A stretch of DNA of 64,000 bases from Hoeflea_A sp963921345. Lineage in GTDB: Bacteria; Pseudomonadota; Alphaproteobacteria; Rhizobiales; Rhizobiaceae. Location: the NCBI GenBank assembly GCA_963921345.3, contig CAWUFE020000002.1, positions 310,001 to 374,000 on the forward strand, given 5' to 3'. Below the pieces are notes generated by a model. That model saw nothing but the letters and a program-made list of their open reading frames with translations, was not told where the DNA came from and ran no database searches. Position 1 is the stretch's first letter; every line of letters starts with the position of its first letter. Shown here in pieces: positions 1 to 8,443 of the stretch. Made by a program: the position numbers and the translations under genes.

Positions 1-432
1 CTGCGTCGCCTCGATATAGCCCGTCAACGGGCCGAGAAGCCTCAGCGTTTCGATATAGCCCCATTTGACCCGGTACATGCCGAACTGGGAGGCGAAATAG
101 TCCGGATTTTCGTAGAGCGCGATATTGTAGGAATTGCCCTGGGTCAGAGTATGCCACTGACCGGCGCTCGCCGAGCCTTCGAGCATGTCGTAGGTGCGCT
201 TGTGCAGTTCCGCCGTATTCGGAGTCTCAGGCTCCATGGCGAGCGCGATGTAAGGCCCGATATCCCAATTGTGCTCCGGCTTGACCACGGCGCCAACCGC
301 CACTGCAATCATGACCAGGCCGAACAAGATCGGCGCCACGATTCGCACGAAACGCCGTGTCAGGATGCCTTCGAGGGCATCGCCGATACGCTCTACCCGC
401 CCGGGCATTGCACCCGCTGTCTGATCGGTCAT
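1..432 (-). CDS. N-terminal part of an unknown membrane protein, possibly a GT-C-like glycosyltransferase (partial)
   Basis: The reading frame begins with ATG at 432 (MTDQTAGAMPGR), after a GGGGTGA-like ribosome site, and runs off the left edge of the window, so 144 codons are visible. A strong hydrophobic segment lies at about residues 32-53 (IVAPILFGLVMIAVAVGAVV), followed by a soluble-looking stretch with KPEHNWDIGPYIAL. I do not recognise a named family with certainty. A single N-terminal membrane helix followed by an acidic/aromatic loop is seen in multi-pass GT-C glycosyltransferases that use polyprenyl-phosphate sugars. Being last in a polyprenyl-phosphate-pentose-type operon would fit that role, but this is inference. 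It lies 76 bp downstream of the aminotransferase gene on the same strand. Confidence 0.6.
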   Translation of the reverse strand, partial: MTDQTAGAMPGRVERIGDALEGILTRRFVRIVAPILFGLVMIAVAVGAVVKPEHNWDIGPYIALAMEPETPNTAELHKRTYDMLEGSASAGQWHTLTQGNSYNIALYENPDYFASQFGMYRVKWGYIETLRLLGPLTGYIEATQ

Positions 433-508
433 GTCGTTCACCCCAGTCCCTATCCGGTTGCCGCCCGTGGCACCCCCATCCGATGCCGTCCTGCCTGCGG
501 CGGGTCGC

Positions 509-1960
509 CTACTTCACCTGGCTGGCGACGAAATCCTTGACGATGCCGACGATGCCGCGCGACAGCAGGCTGTCGAGATTGTCGACGAAGCGGTCGACAT
601 CCTCCTTGCTGCAAATCAGCGGCGGCTCCAGCCGGATGACATTGCGGTTGTATTCGGTGAAGGCCACCAGCGTGTCGTAGTCGCGCAGCAGCAGCGCGCC
701 GATGAAGCCGGACAGCGAGCCCTTCAGCTTCTCGTCCATCACCGACAGCAGCGGCCGCACCACCATCGGCATGGTCTGGCTGAAATCCTGGAACTCCAGG
801 CCGACCATCAGCCCCTGGCCGCGCACGTCCTTGATGATCTTCGGGTATTTTTCCTGCAGCGCCTTGAGCCGCCGCAGCAAATAGGCGCCCTGCCTGGCCG
901 AATTGGCGATCAGGTCCTCGTCATAGAGGATGTTCAGCCCCTCGATGGCGGTGATGCAGGCTTCCCCGATCCCGCCGAAGGTCGCCGGTCCGTGGATCAA
1001 CGCGGTGGCCGGCTTGCCATAGGCCTTCATGTAGACGTCGCGCGTGGCGATCATCGCCGCCATGGCGCATTTGCCACCGCCCAGCGATTTCGCCAATGCA
1101 GTGACATCCGGCACAACGCCAGCATGCTCGAAGGCATAGAAGCGGCCGGAACGGCCCATGCCGCACTGGACTTCGTCGGCAACCCACAGCACCCCGTGCT
1201 TGTCGCAAAGGGCGCGCAGCTGCTGCCAGAACTCCGGTGGTGCGGAGATGATACCACCGCCACCCTGGATGGTTTCGAGCACGATGACGCCGATCGTCGG
1301 ATCGGATTCGAAGGCGTTGCGGATGGCGTCGATATCGCCGAACGGGACGCGCACGGTGTCGTCGACCAGACGGAACTGGCCGCGATAGAGAGGCGAATCC
1401 GTCAGCGACAACACGCCCTTGGTCTTGCCGTGGAACGAGTTCTCCGCATAGACGATGCGGCTGCGCTCCGGCCCGGCCGCCCGCTCGGCGACCTTGACCG
1501 CGGCCTCCATCGCCTCGGATCCGGAAGAACCGAGGAACACCATGTCGAGATCACCGGGCGAAATTTCCGCCAGGTTCTTGGCCAAGGCTGCCGCATATTG
1601 CGACAGGAAGGCCATGGCGATCTCGTGGCGCTTTTCGTCCTGGAACGCCTTGCGGGCCGCCAGGATGCGCGGATGGTTGTGACCGAAGGCGAGCGAACCG
1701 AAGCCGCCGAAGAAATCGAGGATCTTTCGGCCGTTCTGGTCGATGTAGTACATCCCCTCGGCGCTCTCGATCTTCACCTTGTTGAAGCCGAGCAGCTTCA
1801 TGAAATGCAGCTGACCGGGATTGAGATGCGCCTTGAAGTATTCCGTCATGTGCGGCAGGTCGAGCGCCTTGGCGTCCTCGACCGTCAGCAGGTTCGGCTT
1901 CTCGATGGCAGGCGCATCGACCGTCGTCGTTGCTTCGGGCTCCGATGTCCAGACGTTCAT
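509..1960 (-). CDS. Class III PLP-dependent aminotransferase
   Basis: A 483-residue protein of the class III (ornithine/acetylornithine/4-aminobutyrate type) aminotransferase fold. Visible family marks are FFGGFGSLAFGHNHP (about 83-97), the SGSEA phosphate-binding segment (146-150), ADEVQCGMGRSG (261-272) with Asp262 expected to contact the pyridine nitrogen, and TALAKSLGGG with Lys291 as the likely Schiff-base lysine. The ATG start is preceded by GAGGAG at a 7-nt spacing. It follows the SDR gene by 11 bp and so is probably cotranscribed with the polyprenyl-pentose genes upstream. The amino acceptor cannot be read from sequence; a keto-sugar or small metabolite are both possible. Family assignment is firm, pathway role is inference. 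Confidence 0.93.
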   Translation of the reverse strand: MNVWTSEPEATTTVDAPAIEKPNLLTVEDAKALDLPHMTEYFKAHLNPGQLHFMKLLGFNKVKIESAEGMYYIDQNGRKILDFFGGFGSLAFGHNHPRILAARKAFQDEKRHEIAMAFLSQYAAALAKNLAEISPGDLDMVFLGSSGSEAMEAAVKVAERAAGPERSRIVYAENSFHGKTKGVLSLTDSPLYRGQFRLVDDTVRVPFGDIDAIRNAFESDPTIGVIVLETIQGGGGIISAPPEFWQQLRALCDKHGVLWVADEVQCGMGRSGRFYAFEHAGVVPDVTALAKSLGGGKCAMAAMIATRDVYMKAYGKPATALIHGPATFGGIGEACITAIEGLNILYDEDLIANSARQGAYLLRRLKALQEKYPKIIKDVRGQGLMVGLEFQDFSQTMPMVVRPLLSVMDEKLKGSLSGFIGALLLRDYDTLVAFTEYNRNVIRLEPPLICSKEDVDRFVDNLDSLLSRGIVGIVKDFVASQVK

Positions 1961-1971
1961 GATGCGCTCCT

Positions 1972-2985
1972 CTAATGTGTCTTTTCGCTGAGCTTGCCGG
2001 GAAACGCCTTGTCGCCCGAAAGACCCGCGCGGTATTCGTCATAGGCCGAGATCAGCATGTCCTCGTCCCGGTATTCGGCCTTCCAGCCGAGTTGCTCCTT
2101 CGCCTTGGTGCAGTCGAGGATGCACATCTCGTCGGCGATCAGATACTGCTCCGGATCCATGATCGGCAGGTTGACCAGATCGAAGAGATCCAGCGTGCGC
2201 TTGACCGCCCAGGCCGGCGTCGGCAGCAGGAAGGATTTCGAGCCGGCGTGCTTGATCAGGTCGCCCAGCAGCTTGCGCACCGGCGGCGGATCGTCGGAAC
2301 CGAGATTGTAGGCTTCGTTCGGCACGCCGGCCTTCCAGGCCAGCCGCGCGGCTTCGGCGCAATCGAAGACGGAGATGAACTGATACGGGTTGCGGCCCGA
2401 GCCGATCATCGGCACCGGCAGATTGTAGTCGACCAGCTTGAACAGCTTCGACAGGATGCCGAGGCGTCCCGGGCCGATGATCAGGCGCGGGCGGAACAGC
2501 GAAATCCGCATGCCCTTCTCGCGCCACTGCCAGGCCAGTTCCTCGGTCTTCCACTTGGAGAGGCCGTATTCGCCCAGCGGGTTGGCCGGATGCTCCTCCG
2601 TCTGCGGATAGGTGAAGGTGTGGCCGTAGACCATGTCGGTCGTGTAGTGGACCAGCCGGTTGGCATCGCTGGCCGCCATCTTTTCGATGATGTTTTCCGT
2701 GCCGTGATAGTTGACCGGCCAGAAGAACTCGTGCCGCTTGGAACGGATCTGCAGCGGCGAAAGCATTTTTGCCGACAGGTTGTAGACCATGTCGTCGGCC
2801 GCGATGTCGAGCTTGTCGAACTGTGCCTTGTCGGTAACGTCCAGCTCGACGAAGCGGCAATTGGCGTAGTGCGGCACGTCGCCCCTGGCGATGTCGGCGA
2901 CGACCACCTCCTCGCCGTCCTTGATCAGCTTTTGTGCAAGTTGGCGTCCGACAAACCAATCGCCGCCGTAGAGAATGTGTTTCAT
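1972..2985 (-). CDS. NAD(P)-dependent epimerase/dehydratase (extended SDR)
   Basis: A 337-residue extended short-chain dehydrogenase/reductase. The nucleotide-binding glycine motif is YGGDWFVG at residues 6-13, the acidic end of beta-2 is near VVVADIARGD, the catalytic Tyr140/Lys144 pair lies in EYGLSK, and HYTTDMVYG (113-121) supplies the Ser/Thr position. Such enzymes epimerise, reduce or dehydrate nucleotide- or lipid-linked sugars. In the mycobacterial arabinose-donor pathway the oxidase DprE1 works with the SDR DprE2; no short DprE2-like SDR is visible here, so this longer SDR is a candidate reductase partner. That is a hypothesis: DprE2 itself is a shorter classical SDR. It starts 4 bp after the small membrane transporter gene. 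Confidence 0.88.
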   Translation of the reverse strand: MKHILYGGDWFVGRQLAQKLIKDGEEVVVADIARGDVPHYANCRFVELDVTDKAQFDKLDIAADDMVYNLSAKMLSPLQIRSKRHEFFWPVNYHGTENIIEKMAASDANRLVHYTTDMVYGHTFTYPQTEEHPANPLGEYGLSKWKTEELAWQWREKGMRISLFRPRLIIGPGRLGILSKLFKLVDYNLPVPMIGSGRNPYQFISVFDCAEAARLAWKAGVPNEAYNLGSDDPPPVRKLLGDLIKHAGSKSFLLPTPAWAVKRTLDLFDLVNLPIMDPEQYLIADEMCILDCTKAKEQLGWKAEYRDEDMLISAYDEYRAGLSGDKAFPGKLSEKTH

Positions 2986-2989
2986 TTCG

Positions 2990-3418
2990 TTAGCTCGCTG
3001 ACTTTGTATTCGCTGTTGTCTCGACTCCGGCGATCTCGCGCGGATCGGTGCGCCCCGACTGAGCGATCAGGATCGTGCCGACGCAGATGAAGGCGATGCC
3101 GGCGATGCGCCAGGCGTTGAGGTCCTCGCGAAAGACGAAATAGGCGAAGACCGCGACCGCCACATAGGCCAGGCTCAAAAACGGATAGGCGAAGGAGAGT
3201 TCGACCTTCGACAGCACGTAGAGATGCGACGCCATGGAAATGACGAAGGTCGTCAGCCCCGCAAACACCCATGGATTGAAGACGACCTGAATGACCTTCA
3301 GGACGATGTTCTCGCCGGCGAATTCCAACGGGCCGAGGCTGAGCATGCCCTGCTTGAGCAGCAGCTGCGCCGCGGCGTTGGTCAACACCGTGAACAGAAT
3401 GAATGGAATGTAGTTCAT
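2990..3418 (-). CDS. Small four-helix DMT/SMR-like membrane protein (possible lipid-linked sugar flippase)
   Basis: A 142-residue protein with four predicted membrane helices (about 1-20, 45-65, 70-93, 98-117). It includes the LTNAAAQLLLKQG segment typical of EamA/SMR-like half-size transporters. The start at 3418 (MNYIPF) is chosen over an in-frame codon 12 residues upstream because GGGGAAG lies just before it. Two-protein SMR-like flippases (ArnE/ArnF) move undecaprenyl-phosphate aminosugars. A similar role in flipping a polyprenyl-phosphate pentose is suggested by the adjacent UbiA and DprE1-like genes, but the sequence alone does not show the substrate. Confidence 0.82.
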   Translation of the reverse strand: MNYIPFILFTVLTNAAAQLLLKQGMLSLGPLEFAGENIVLKVIQVVFNPWVFAGLTTFVISMASHLYVLSKVELSFAYPFLSLAYVAVAVFAYFVFREDLNAWRIAGIAFICVGTILIAQSGRTDPREIAGVETTANTKSAS

Positions 3419-3520
3419 TTTGCTTCCCCGTTCGCCACTATGCCTAGCAGCCAAACCCCTAGATTTGGTGAATTCGGAGGGTAAAAGGATCCTTGCTCAA
3501 ACCCTTAAAATTGAAGCTGT

Positions 3521-4842
3521 TTACGCTGCCGCAGCCTGATGAACCAGCTGCATTGCGGTCCGCCTCCAGAAGTCCGACATCATCGCCGGGTCGCGGTGTG
3601 CCTCGAGGTCCCGCCAGTTGCCGAAGGAGGCGCTGAACGTCTCCGGCCGCATGCGGCCGTCCTTGTAGGGATTGACCGCCCCGCCGGCCTCCATGACGAT
3701 GTCGTCCAGCGCATCGAGCAGGCGCAGCGTGCGTTTGCCCTGATTGGCGAAGTCCAGGGTCAGGGTGAAACCCGGCCGCGGAAACGACAGCAGGCCGGGC
3801 GAAAACGGCGTGCCGAACCGCTTCAGCACGGTGAGGAACGATGCATGGCCGTGCTGCTGGGCGCATTCCATCAGCCGAATGGTGGTTTCGCGCCCGGTTT
3901 CCAGCGGATAGACGCTCTGATGCTGGTAAAGACCGCGCGGTCCGTAGAGCCGGTTCCAGTGCCCGATGGCATCGAGCGGATAGAAATAGCCCGCCCAGGG
4001 GACGGTCCTTTCGGTCTCGCCGGGCTTTTCCTTGCGGAAATAGAGCGTGTTGAAAATCTTCAGCGACGCGCGGTTGATCAGGTTGAACGGCGGCGTGAGC
4101 GGCACCGACACTTTCGGCTCCGCCGGCATTTCGATTGGTGCGGCGCCGGCATCCGCATGATTGCCGCCCATCAGGACGCCACGCCCGAACTGCCGGCCGC
4201 GGGCCAGTTGGTCGATCCAGGCGACCGAATATTCATGCGCTTCGTCGAAAGCTTCGCAACGGTCGAAATAGGTATCCAAGCCGTCGAAGCGCAGGGTGCG
4301 CTGGCGGATATCGGCATTGGCCACCTTCATCAGCCGGATCGTCGTCTCGGTGATCAGGCCGGTCAGGCCCATGCCGCCGATGGTGGCGGAAAAAGCGCCG
4401 GATTGCTTTCGGGCGAGCAGGTGAGCGTTTCGCCGCTCGAGCGCAGCAGTTTGAAACGCAGCACATGAGCACCGAAGGTTCCGCGCACGTGATGATTCTT
4501 GCCGTGCACGTCATTAGCGATGGCACCGGCGACGCTGACGAAGCGCGTTCCCGGCGTCACCGGCAGGAAATACCCGAGAGGCAGCGCCCGCTTGAGAATG
4601 TCGCTCAACAGCAGGCCGGGCCCGCAAGTCAGTTCGCCGGTCTGTTCGTCAAACGAATGGACTCGGTCGAGCCCGCGGCAGTCGATCAGCGTACCGCGGT
4701 CGTTGTGGCAGCTGTCGCCGTAGGACCGGCCATTGCCGAAGGGCAGCCAGCTGCCGCCGGAGAACCCGTCCGCCAGCAGACGCTCGGCCGGCCTTGCCGG
4801 GCGGTCCGCCCGAACGGTGCGGCCCCAGCTGTCGTAGCTCAT
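3521..4842 (-). pseudogene. DprE1-like FAD-linked oxidase, frameshifted
   Basis: The two halves of one FAD-binding oxidoreductase lie in different frames. The N-terminal half starts with ATG at 4842 and contains PFGNGRSYGDSC and PVTPGTRFVSVAGAIANDVHGKNHH, the PCMH-type FAD-binding signature of decaprenylphosphoryl-beta-D-ribose 2'-oxidases. It loses frame at about 4385-4395, where LFRATIGGMG would be expected but the bases read LFPPPSAAWA. The C-terminal half (GLTGLITETTI... to the stop at 3521) continues in another frame. Joined, the protein would be about 440 residues, the usual length. The start codon overlaps the stop of the UbiA gene as ATGA, so the two were translationally coupled. The break lies beside a run of five T; a sequencing error or true mutation are both possible. 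Confidence 0.85.
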
Positions 4843-5117
4843 AGGGGCGCCACGGCACCGATCAGCACCAGGGCGGCGCCAACGACGGTGCACAACTGGC
4901 TGCGCCAGTCGCTGATGATGAACACCACCGGATCGTCCTCCATCTGGCCGCGGCGCGCCAGCATCCAGATGCGCAGCAGCATGTAGAGGATAAGCGGACA
5001 CAGCGGCCACAGTAGGGCGGGCGTCGCATACATGTCCTGCACCTCGTTGCTGTGCACGTAGAGCGCCAGGACGAGCGCCGCACCGAAGGCGGAGGAGATA
5101 CCGGCCTGTCCGATCAT

Positions 5118-5125
5118 TTCGAAAT
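5118..5125. repeat. Target-site duplication, left copy
   Basis: The 8-bp sequence TTCGAAAT directly abuts the left end of the insertion sequence and is repeated exactly at 6204-6211. An 8-bp duplication is the length usual for IS1595-family transposition. Confidence 0.95.
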
Positions 5126-5151
5126 GGCTCTATTCGCGCACCGTATTGATC
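5126..5151 (+). repeat. IS left terminal inverted repeat
   Basis: The 26 bases starting GGCTCTATTCGCGCACC are the exact reverse complement of 6178-6203; matching stops at the next base inward. Confidence 0.95.
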
Positions 5152-5188
5152 TGATATAGTTTCGCCGAAACGCAGGAGGTATCGCCCT

Positions 5189-6176
5189 ATGGAGCGGAAA
5201 GCATTTCAGACTTGGTTGTCGGCAATCGACACGTTGAGCGAGGCTCAGAAGACCGAGGTTGGTGAGGTTCTGGCCGGTCGTCCGGTCGGGGAGGCATCTC
5301 TGGCGGCCGTCGAGTCGAGTGTTGGCGAAGACCGGTCTTGTCCCCACTGCGGCACGCCCGGTGCGGTGGCCAACGGCAAGGCGCGGGGAATGCAGCGCTA
5401 TCTTTGCCGATCCTGCAAACGAACCTTTGGCGCGGTGACGGGGACGCCGCTGAGCGGCCTGCATCACAAGGATGTCTGGCTGACATTCGGCGAATGCCTT
5501 GCCAATGGCGACACGGTGGCGGCGTCGGCGGAGCGCTGTGGCATCGCCGTGAGTACCGCCTTTCGCTGGCGACACCGCTTCCTCGCGGCGATCCGAACCG
5601 ACACCGAAAAGCTGCGGGGCATTGTCGAAGCCGACGAGACCTTCGTTCTGGAGAGCCGCAAGGGAGATCGCTCCTGGTCGCGGGCCAAGGAAGGCAAGTC
5701 CTTGGCGGAACAGCCGGCTCGCAAGGCTCGCAAACGTGGTGGCAAGGCGACCAAGCGAGGCCTGTCCGACGAACAGGTGCCGGTCCTGGTCGCGACGGAC
5801 CGTTCCGGCGCGACCGTCAGCGCCGTCTTGCCGGCGGTCAATGCCGAGGCCCTGCGGGATGTCCTCGCGCCGGTCATGGACAAGGATGCGCTGCTGGTGA
5901 CCGACGGCGGCACCAGCTATCCGCCGTGTGCCGCCGCCATGGGTGTCAGCCACGAGGCGCTCAACCAGTCGTCCGGCGAACGCGTTCGCGGGGAAACTCC
6001 ATATCCAGACCGTCAACAACCGGCACTCCCGTCTCAAGGCGTTCCTTCGTAGTCGCCGAGGGATCGCCACGAAATATCTTGCCAGCTATCTGCGCTGGTT
6101 CCATCTCATCGCCCTTCATCGAAACTCAACCCCACGCTACTGCCTCGCCAGCGCCATGGGCGGCACGATTTCATGA
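5189..6176 (+). pseudogene. IS1595-family transposase with a one-base frameshift
   Basis: The N-terminal part (from ATG 5189) has the zinc-ribbon CPHCGTPG...YLCRSCKRTFG typical of IS1595/IS1016 transposases and the EADETF segment of the ISXO2-like catalytic domain. The frame fails near 5990-5998: it reads VRGETPY, whereas the next frame reads LHIQTVNNRHSRLK...YLRWFHLI, the expected C-terminus, ending at 6176. One extra A in GGGGAAACTC explains the shift. Resuming the correct frame needs a +1 (or -2) slip, unlike the -1 slippage common in IS elements, so a disabling mutation is the simpler reading. Full length would be about 328 residues. Confidence 0.88.
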
Positions 6177-6177
6177 T

Positions 6178-6203
6178 GATCAATACGGTGCGCGAATAGA
6201 GCC
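6178..6203 (-). repeat. IS right terminal inverted repeat
   Basis: Exact reverse complement of the left end at 5126-5151. Translation of the interrupted prenyltransferase reads into this repeat and stops within the element. Confidence 0.95.
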
Positions 6204-6211
6204 TTCGAAAT
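6204..6211. repeat. Target-site duplication, right copy
   Basis: TTCGAAAT, identical to 5118-5125 on the other side of the element. Confidence 0.95.
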
Positions 6212-7537
6212 CGACGGCATAGTAGCCGCGGCCGAGGCGCTTGGAGCCTTCGTCGCCAGCCAGTTCCTGCAGCTCGACATAGCGTTTGACCAGCGCCAGC
6301 GACAGGAAGAAGAAGATCGAGAAGGCGAGCAGCCAGAACGAAAGATCGACGCCAGTGGCTGCCGCACCGGCAATGATGCGCAGCGTGAAGAGGCCTGCCA
6401 GCGTGAACACGTCGACGAGAAGCTTGCGCTTCAGGAAAAACGAATAAGCCGTTGTCGCCACGACATAAAGCAACAGAACGCCCAGGAACAGCGGCGGCAG
6501 GAAGGCGGCAATGCACAGGGAAAGCACAAGCAATCCCGCGCCGAGCGCCAGACCGGACGGAATCGACAGTTGCCCGCTGGCGAACGGCCGACGCTTCTTG
6601 CGGTAGTGCAGCCGGTCGTTTTCGAGGTCCGCCAGATCGTTCAGCACATAGACGAACGACGCGGCGAAGGAGAAGGACAGGAAAGCGGCGATCACCGCCA
6701 CGATCATGCCGAAGTCGAAAACCTCGTGATTGAGGATCAGCGGCACCGCCAGCAGAGAGTTCTTCAGCCACTGGTGAACGCGGATCGCCTTGAGAACTGT
6801 CCGCAGTCCGCCCTTCGGCTCCAGGAACAGCTCGGCGTCGTTGGCCTGCTGCCAGCGGCTGGCCGCCGGATCGGGCGCCACCACCAGCGCCCTGTCGGCC
6901 GCTTCGAACACCGGAATGTCGTCGCGGCTGTCGCCGACATAGTCGAAACCGCCATGGCCGAACCGTTCGATAAGCCGGTCGCGTTTGCGCGACGCCGTCA
7001 GATTGACGTCGCCGGAAGTGCTCAGGACCTCATCGAAAATACCGAGACGATCGGCAATGCCTTGCGCCACCTTTGCCGGCGCGCCGGTGGCCAGCACCAG
7101 GCGCCGCCCCTTGCGCTTCTCGCGTTTCAGCAGCTCCAGCAGGTCCGGGCGAACCGGCCATGCCTGCGGATCGCGCTCGGCGCGGTCGGCGACCGCCTGC
7201 TTCAGCGCCGCCTTTCCCGCCAGCATCCAGCGAAACACGGCAAACACCATCAACGGGTTGCGCAGCACCAGGCGCAACACCCCTTCCCAGAGCGTGTCGG
7301 TCGCCACCAGCGTACCGTCGAGGTCCACGCAAAGCGGTTTTTCTGTTGCAACTGTCGTGTCAGTCATCTGCCATCCCGCCGCAAACTCGGGACGCACCTG
7401 TCCCAATCCGGTTGGCGCACTGTTTCAGATCATCGTTCTGATCCGGTGAACAGACGGCAGATGGATGAAAATTTCCAGTCTGAACTTAATCGTTGGTTAA
7501 TGCTGGGAGGCTCCGAGCCTGCGGTTTCGACTCCAGC

Positions 7538-8443
7538 TCAGTCCGTGCAACCCGCGTCGTCCGAGGCCGATTTCCACCAATCTTCGGCAGTGGTTTCGGA
7601 GAACTCCGAGGCAGGGCCGATGGCGACCAGCGCGGTTTCGTCGGGTGGCGATGCCGGTCGAATCTCGACCGTCCGTCCGACCATATGCACTTCCCAGGCC
7701 TCATCCCCTTCACCCAGCACCAGGCCCTTGATTCGATAGGCTCCCGGTGGTGGATTGCGCAACTTGCGCTCCAGCTCCCGGCGCGAAAGTCGGGTGCGGC
7801 CGCGGAAGGACCAGCTTGTGAAGTGGCCGTGCGATCGCGCGGTGGTGTCGACCGGGCTCGGCCCGGAAATCGACAGAACCATTTCCGGGAGTTCAGGGAA
7901 CCCGTTGATACTGACAATTGGCGCCGGGGAGCGGGACTGCAGCGCGGCGCGAAGTTCTGCAGGCGCCTCTTGGCATTTGCTCACCGCCAACAGATCGGCG
8001 CAGGCAATCTGATCGCGCACTTGCGGTGCTATCAGGGCGTCGGCGTCAAGATCGGCGAAATTGACCGAGTCGACCACCGTCACGATGCCGCCATAGCGCA
8101 GGTCGGGTTCCGCTTTGGCGGTCTCGGCGATGCGCCGCGGGTCGGCAACGCCGCTGGCCTCGATCACGAGCACGTCCGGACGCGGCCGGCGGTCGAGCAC
8201 ATCGCCGAGCGCCATGAACAGGTCCGCGCCGATGGAGCAGCAGACGCAGCCATTGGTCAGCGCGATCGTGTCCTCGTCCCTGGACTGAAGCAGATCGGCG
8301 TCGATATTGATTGCCCCAAAATCGTTGACCAGCACCATGATCCGGCGCCCGCCCGGAGACTGCAGCAGGCGGTTGATCAGGGTGGTCTTGCCAGCGCCGA
8401 GATATCCGCCGACGACCACAAGCGGCAACGGTACGGGCGTCAT
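7538..8443 (-). CDS. COG0523 (CobW/UreG-like) GTPase, candidate metallochaperone
   Basis: A 301-residue P-loop GTPase of the G3E family. It has the Walker A GGYLGAGKT (12-20), the metal-binding CVCC motif (66-69) that defines the COG0523 branch, and LVIEASGVADP as the switch II/Walker B region. The C-terminal half matches the CobW_C domain layout. Family members hand metal ions such as zinc or cobalt to client enzymes in a GTP-driven step. Its ATG overlaps the stop codon of the upstream amidohydrolase as ATGA, so the two are translationally coupled; a metal-dependent hydrolase is an obvious candidate client. Metal and client are inference. Confidence 0.9.
   Translation of the reverse strand: MTPVPLPLVVVGGYLGAGKTTLINRLLQSPGGRRIMVLVNDFGAINIDADLLQSRDEDTIALTNGCVCCSIGADLFMALGDVLDRRPRPDVLVIEASGVADPRRIAETAKAEPDLRYGGIVTVVDSVNFADLDADALIAPQVRDQIACADLLAVSKCQEAPAELRAALQSRSPAPIVSINGFPELPEMVLSISGPSPVDTTARSHGHFTSWSFRGRTRLSRRELERKLRNPPPGAYRIKGLVLGEGDEAWEVHMVGRTVEIRPASPPDETALVAIGPASEFSETTAEDWWKSASDDAGCTD

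Larger units (their letters stand above)
5126..6203 (+). mobile_element. IS1595-family insertion sequence inside the HAD-UbiA gene
   Basis: A 1078-bp element with perfect 26-bp terminal inverted repeats (5126-5151 and 6178-6203), flanked by an exact 8-bp duplication TTCGAAAT. It carries one transposase gene in plus orientation, opposite to the interrupted host gene. Perfect ends and duplication mean the insertion has not been visibly eroded, although its transposase frame is broken. Confidence 0.96.
4839..7367 (-). pseudogene. HAD-UbiA fusion prenyltransferase (DPPR-synthase type), interrupted by an insertion sequence
   Basis: The intact gene would encode 480 residues. Residues 1-388 are coded from 7367 to 6204 and the last 92 from 5117 to 4839; deleting 5118-6203 (1086 bp, a multiple of three) restores one open frame across the IS. 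The N-terminal HAD domain has DLDGT (Asp15, Asp17), LATGAP and GDSRDD. The UbiA domain has NDLADLENDR (243-252) and the terminal DDPVVF segment. UbiA enzymes of this branch attach 5-phosphoribosyl from PRPP to polyprenyl phosphate, and the fused HAD is presumed to remove the 5-phosphate. The ATG at 7367 is preferred over an upstream in-frame TTG. As it stands the product lacks its last helices and ends in seven foreign residues. Confidence 0.92.

Noticed and set aside
431..1975. Long plus-strand open frames opposite real minus-strand genes, for example 431-1975, 24910-26199 and 27823-29586
   Set aside because: They are antisense shadows caused by high GC third positions: compositions rich in Arg, His, Asp and Gln, no family motifs, and real genes with full motifs on the other strand.
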